From positions 124,001 to 188,000 of the forward strand of contig JAHREC010000049.1 of assembly GCA_020081605.1 (NCBI GenBank): a DNA stretch of 64,000 bases. The letters are read 5' to 3'. Of the stretch, positions 59,312-64,000 are shown piece by piece. The notes beneath the pieces were generated by a model, which was not told the DNA's origin, searched no databases, and was given only the letters and a program-made list of their open reading frames with translations. A program made the translations under genes and the position numbers. Position 1 is the first letter of the stretch. Each line of letters opens with the position of its first letter. This stretch comes from Albifimbria verrucaria (lineage: Eukaryota > Ascomycota > Sordariomycetes > Hypocreales > Stachybotryaceae).

Positions 59312-60020
59312 TCAGGCAATGTCCAGATTGCGACGGTGGACTTTTCCTGGTACGGACGGTCATTACTCGAGGATGAGACGAACGATGCAATTACAGGATC
59401 AACAACAACGGCTGGAACTTTGTTAACTAGGTTACTGTTATAAATGGTTTCGTCGTTCACTGTGAGGAGTGTTGGTTCTAAGGCACCCTGTGCATCGATG
59501 CGGAGTTGCTAGTGAAAAATCAGACCACTCTTTATAGGCTATAAGATAACCAAAGAGTGCAAAAGGCCAACAGAAGCTGGTTTTTAGAAGCCTCAGCGTA
59601 GTCAATTACCATTTGCTATCTTTGTGGATTCTAGTTCAATATTACCTTGACAATCTCTCTGATATTCCTAGTTCTGGGTATATCAAAACTCATAAGATAA
59701 AAACGGGCAATAATAACACCCGCAAAGTATCTGGTAGAGCTGATCGCTTACCATAAGATGAAATGAAGACTGCCAAACGCCTCCGGTCATCGCCTCAAGG
59801 TGAGGGAAGAGACACTACTGGGCGTGCATCTTGACAAAAGCGCAGGAGTAGCATCGGTGAGGCATATGGACATGCAGCTTGGTGGTGATACAAGCCGAAG
59901 GAGCACTTCAACAGCCAAAATACCGCCCTTTCCGCAATCCAATGATCGGCTTTTTCTTTTTCTTTTTCTTTTTCTTTTTCTTTTTGAAGCGGTACATTAA
60001 TTTTGGTGAACAGAGAGATC
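59312..60020. other. intergenic, no gene seen
   Basis: No supported gene apart from the CTTTTT microsatellite annotated separately. Confidence 0.4.
59950..59985 (+). repeat. (CTTTTT)6 microsatellite
   Basis: Six perfect tandem CTTTTT units. It produces spurious Leu/Phe or Phe runs in forward frames. Confidence 0.9.
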
Positions 60021-60401
60021 GGAGTCCATACAGACTAAACCGATACAGATCATTACCACAACTTTCAACTAGGTTTCGCTGTCTCAAACGACTACGGCAG
60101 CTACATAGCCACAGACGGCGCTTCGTTTGAGGACGGTGATGGCGATAATGAAAATGTCAACGCCTCCATGGTGCCAATAGATCATCTTGCAGCGCCGCAA
60201 GTGGACAAACATGTGAGGTAAGCTGGAGCCCCTACCACTTTGTCACAGGAAACGCACTCCTTCTGAGGGAGGGATACATCACTGGCCAATACTATAAGAG
60301 GTATCTGGACGTAGATACACTGGATTTCAGGCTGGGGAACAAGACTAGGGTTGACACCATGTGGTGGTTGTGGCAAGTGACGAGGAATAGCGCGGCATAG
60401 T
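60021..60401 (+). CDS. possible unknown protein, C-terminal part
   Basis: A plus-strand frame reads HNFQLGFAVSNDYGSYIATD, GASFEDGDGDNENVNASMVP, then after a change near 60211 that fits one lost base, WSPYHFVTGNALLLREGYIT and KRYLDVDTLDFRLGNKTRVD, ending with a stop. The composition is that of a folded beta-rich protein. No start codon or upstream exon could be placed because an in-frame stop precedes it near 60030, and I recognise no family. The opposite strand has a 101-codon frame over 60182-60487 whose N-terminus looks hydrophobic, so strand choice is not certain. Confidence 0.35.
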
Positions 60402-60779
60402 TCGAAATCAGAAAGAGGCATGACGGCAAATGGTATTAGGGCGAATCCTGCTAACGTTGACAAAGCGAGGCGACATTGCAGTGCCATCTAAATAAAAGCC
60501 ATTCTGGCGTTTGAACAAGGTCTTGCGTAGTCATTTTTAGATCATGGGGACAACGTTTACGAGTCGGAGCAGGGAAATTCAGCGATGAGCCTATTACAAG
60601 CCAAAAGCTTCATGTTGTCTGCGAGTCAGAAGAACCAAGGGTGTTGTTATTACTCCACCTATTCGTAGTCACTAGTGCATTGTCAACAACGCGCCCTTGC
60701 ATTGACATTTGGGGTATAAACATTGTATCTTTGACAGCAAGCTCAATTTCATTGCTCACTTCATACAACGTCTTTCAAA

Positions 60780-61512
60780 ATGAAGAAAATCCTCCTTCTT
60801 GGAGGCATGACGCCTGATGTTACAGTTCTCTACTACCAGACCATTAACCGCGTCGTCCGTTCGAAACTCGGTGCTCGCCATGGCGCAGATCTCTATCTCT
60901 ACAGCGCCGATCTGGAAGATATGATTCAGCATCTTAGTCGCGGCGACTTGGATAGGTTTGCTGGCACATACATCGACCCAATTACTACATTGGCTTCTCG
61001 GGTTGATGCCGTAGTTATCTGCGCCATTATTGCGCATAAAATTTCAGCCCAAATCCGTGCAGTGCTGCCAAGCAATGTACCATTAATACATATCGCGGAT
61101 GCCCTCGCTGCTCATATAAAGACGACATACCCCGACGTAAAAAACTTGGATTGCTTGGTCCAAAAACTACCATGACCGATGTCAATGATCAGGAGTTCTT
61201 TGTGACACCCCTACAGGAAAAAGGGCACGGCTTTGAAGTGATAATTCCTGCCACTGAAGGCGAAATCAACGAAGTCAATCGTGGAATGCTGGAGGAGGTG
61301 GCTAGGGAAGTGCCTCAGTAACAGCCGAGACTAAAGAAATGTTCGTTACGCAAGCTAAAGCCTTGATTCAGAAAGGAGCGCAAGCAATCATACTGGGCAG
61401 TACAGACCTCGGATTCGTGATTAAGCAGGAGGATCTTGGCAATGTTCCTGTCATTGAGCCGGCAATTATACATGCGGAACAAGTTGCGAAGTGGATGTGC
61501 CAGAAGTCATGA
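60780..61512 (+). CDS. Asp/Glu racemase-family protein with altered catalytic cysteine
   Basis: About 244 codons, start MKKILLLGGMTPDVTVLYYQ, matching the IGLLGGMS opening of aspartate/glutamate racemases (YgeA/RacX type). Two frame changes, A6 at 61139-61144 and CC at 61313-61314, fit one lost base each; after the first, KLGLLGPKTTMTD continues the second domain, and the protein ends IHAEQVAKWMCQKS. These enzymes use two cysteines as acid/base pair. The first is kept in VVICAIIAHKIS (usually CANTxH), but the second, normally in ILGCTE, is Ser in IILGSTDLGFVI. The protein may be inactive as a racemase or do other chemistry. Bacterial-type family, so horizontal origin is possible. Confidence 0.8.
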
Positions 61513-62073
61513 TGCTCTTTGATACTAATTTCTAAGACGCCCTCAGCTTTGTTGGAAATTTTAATTTTCGCGTTAGACAATCGCTCTGGTTGGCACTAGG
61601 TCATTTTATGACACCCTGAGGATTCACGCAGTATTCTTAGCCTATCTCGTTGAGTGTGGTAAGCCTCCACGCCGGAATCGAGCATGGACCTGATCAAATT
61701 GAACACAGGAAAAACTAGGGACGTTAGCTAGCTCGTGAGTTAGCTGATGATTGAAGTCCCGGTTCTCAATAGCTTTCCGAAGATCTATATAGTATATCTA
61801 GTATCGACAGGATGATATTAAGTTTCTTTGTGTACCAGACTGAACTTACATGACTGTTTAAAAACATTTCAGTCTCGACTGTATCTGGATTGATTCGTAA
61901 CCATCGTGTTGTGACCTCACCATCTTTATGTCCTATTGAGATAGTGTTCCAAATAAATCTACCTATACATTTGCATATATATAACCACATGGTTCAGCCA
62001 TATATAGTGAGTCGAATGTGTTTCCTTTAGATTTGAACTCCCGAAATAAAACTTTATCAGGTCTTCAATATCT
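61513..62073. other. intergenic, no gene seen
   Basis: Convergent 3' flanks of the racemase-family gene and the second subtilase. No feature seen. Confidence 0.4.
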
Positions 62074-64000
62074 TCATTCATCATAGCGAATTTGAAAAGG
62101 GACTGTTTCTGATACAAACCAGTCCTTCTTATTGGACCGATCCCCAAATATCCGCAACACTTTAATTACCATCTTATATCGACCGGCTGGTGCATATTCT
62201 CCAGTATTCAACTGACCGTTCCATGTGGTAGACCAATAACCCCTCGAAGTCCACATGATTGGAAAACCAGCTGGTTGACCGATAGACTTACTGCAACCAC
62301 GACTCGAAGTGGTATTTGTAAGATGTACCAAGTCAGCAGTTATCATTGAAGAACCCCAGTTAGTGTTGATAACCACTTGCAGCATGGGATCCTGAGTGGG
62401 ATTGAGAATAACACCAGGCCGAGGAAGAGTATATATATCATTTGGTGAAAGTGGGCCTGCAAATGAATCTCCAATATAGGCAGCATCTTCGTCTATTACG
62501 ATGGCGTCATATAAGGAACCTGAGAGGCCTTGGTAAGACAAAGAAAACGATGTGCCATCCGAAGCGTTCAGAGCAATATAACCTGACCATAGTGGAAAAC
62601 GAGTGCTGTCGAGTCCTTGGGGAGGCTTCGCAGTAACTTCGATAGCCACCGAAGCACCGGATTTCACTGACACCGTAGCTTTGCTAAAGAGAAGTTCTGC
62701 ATGCTCCTTCAGTGACTCAGCCGGATATCGATTAGGTGTAACTCCATCTGCTCGCAAGGAAAAGAAACTGTGTGTAGGAATATGAGAGATATCGTAGACT
62801 ATTTCCTTGGCTCCATGATTCGTAATAGTAAAGTTACGTGTCTTGGCGAAATTTGCTGTGTCGTTGAATGATAGATTTGATGGCTCTACAATAGTCGTGC
62901 TGTAAGCAGCATCGTGCACTTGTATTAGTCCAGCCCCTTGCTGAACTGGAGGAGCCAAATAATCGGTAAAGCCTATCGTACCATTTTTCACAACCTGGAA
63001 TAGCTGAGTCTTCGCTGTGGCAGACAGTAGTCTTTCAATCAAGCCAGGGTCCACGGTACCTCGAGCCTCTGCAATAAGTGCAAAAGACGCAGCAGCAAAC
63101 GGGCAGGCCATGGATGTGCCCGAGTAAACAGCATAGCCACCCTTACTTAAAGGATGCGTCGACAGGATGTTTCCGCCAGGAGCACCGATTTTAGGCGAGG
63201 CTTCCATCTCATATGATGGGCCCCAACTGGTCAAGACGCTGACAGCACCCTGCGTCTTGTCCCCGGGCAGGGTGAAAATGTATGGCTGTGCTTCTTTCGG
63301 ATTGATGAACTCTGCTGTGATTTTGGAGCCAGCTTGAAGAGCCTTAATCCATGTATGACCAATTTCCTCCGGAACAACGCCGACTGCCGTAATGCCTTCA
63401 ACACCCCAAATATTGAGTATCCTTTGAGTAAGTGCCTCATCATCGAGTGCGATAAAGTACTGACCGCCTTTGGCAGCCACGTTCTCAGCCTGTGTTCGAA
63501 ATTCACAGTCACCACGACTTACAAGGACATAATAGTCGCCTAAGTCAGGAGTGTCATCTGGTAGAGGTTCACACGCATCTGCTGCATCAGTTATGTTATG
63601 ACCCAAGACCCACAGCGGTCGAGCCTCATTGTCGAAAGCGTCAGGATCATCCGCCATATACGGAAACGGAAAGCGGGTGCCATTCTCAATCGTATAATAG
63701 GACTCCAATAGTGTCATTGGTATCACTGTATTCTGGAAAGAGGCAACAGACGTAACACCTTTACCGATAGCTGCGGATTGGGAGTGGAAAAGACCATCAT
63801 AGCCCTCATTTCCAGCGGATAGAGTACAGGGCACACCCTTTCAACAATACGGCTGACGGCAACAGCCCATGGTGCCGAAGACCAGCCATGAGTGCTGCCG
63901 ATAGAAGCCGAAATGATATCGGCGCCTTCCTCGTAGGCTCGATTGAAGGCAGCCATTAGGATATCGTCTGCCGTACCTCCATCACAGCCAAAAACGCGGT
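62074..64000 (-). CDS. second PA-domain subtilisin-like protease, N-terminus beyond window
   Basis: Reads from the right edge: RVFGCDGGTADDILMAAFNR, IISASIGSTHGW, oxyanion Asn in LSAGNEG, a PA domain (YYVLVSRGDCEFRTQAENVA), catalytic Ser in SGTSMACPFAAASFAL, then a C-terminal Fn3-like region (NLSFNDTANFAKTRNFTITN) ending QIRYDE. The Asp and His blocks, propeptide and signal peptide lie past position 64000. One frame change at 63835-63837 (CCC on plus) fits a lost base. Same architecture as the 12-exon protease at 49.5 kb, but with no intron visible in this part, so it is a diverged paralogue rather than a recent copy. Confidence 0.85.

Noticed and set aside
59879..60130. Frame with a Phe homopolymer
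   Set aside because: Product of the CTTTTT microsatellite, not a coding signal.
1..64000. Transposon, tRNA or rRNA genes
   Set aside because: I scanned for transposase or reverse-transcriptase motifs, terminal repeats and tRNA T-loop boxes and found none I could support by eye.

Overview
The window looks like nuclear DNA of a filamentous ascomycete, probably a sordariomycete and possibly Hypocreales (inference). Genes are broken by 42-125 bp GT/AG introns, mostly 50-70 bp, several with a CTAAC-like branch point. The content is typical of such fungi: a HET protein, a NACHT/TPR NOD-like receptor, PA-domain subtilases, a copper transporter/ferric reductase pair, an NCS1 permease and several small secreted cysteine-rich proteins. 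There is no bacterial operon structure, and I found no rRNA, tRNA or CRISPR array.

Layout. 0-10 kb: an amine-oxidase relic, a bestrophin-family channel, two small secreted Cys-rich proteins (one with a defensin-like CS-alpha-beta spacing) and an NmrA-like relic, in gene-poor DNA. 10.8-17 kb: an amidinotransferase, then a divergent ferric reductase / CTR copper transporter pair whose shared promoter carries a perfect TTTGCTCA element. 19-27 kb: a small secreted protein, a decayed kexin-like fragment, a 2OG-Fe(II) oxygenase, a conserved hypothetical and an NCS1 permease. 27.5-36.6 kb: an incompatibility/cell-death type block with a large NOD-like receptor, a small head-to-head unknown gene and a HET-domain gene. 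37-48.5 kb: an accessory metabolic block with a GMC alcohol-oxidase-like enzyme, an FSH1-type serine hydrolase remnant, two paralogous 2OG-Fe(II) oxygenases and a monocarboxylate-type MFS transporter. 49.5-64 kb: an intact 12-exon secreted subtilase, an alkaline ceramidase, an Old Yellow Enzyme, a secreted Cys-rich protein, an Asp/Glu racemase-family protein and a second subtilase running off the right edge.

The most important property for any reader is that most conserved genes here are interrupted by reading-frame shifts. I count 29 that fit the loss of one base and 3 that fit the loss of two bases (or gain of one). Many lie in homopolymer runs. A bias this strong suggests systematic homopolymer under-calling in the assembly rather than 15 independent pseudogenes. 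Genes marked as frameshifted should be treated as probably intact in the organism until reads are checked. True decay (in-frame stops, lost motifs) is seen separately in the kexin, amine-oxidase and NmrA relics.
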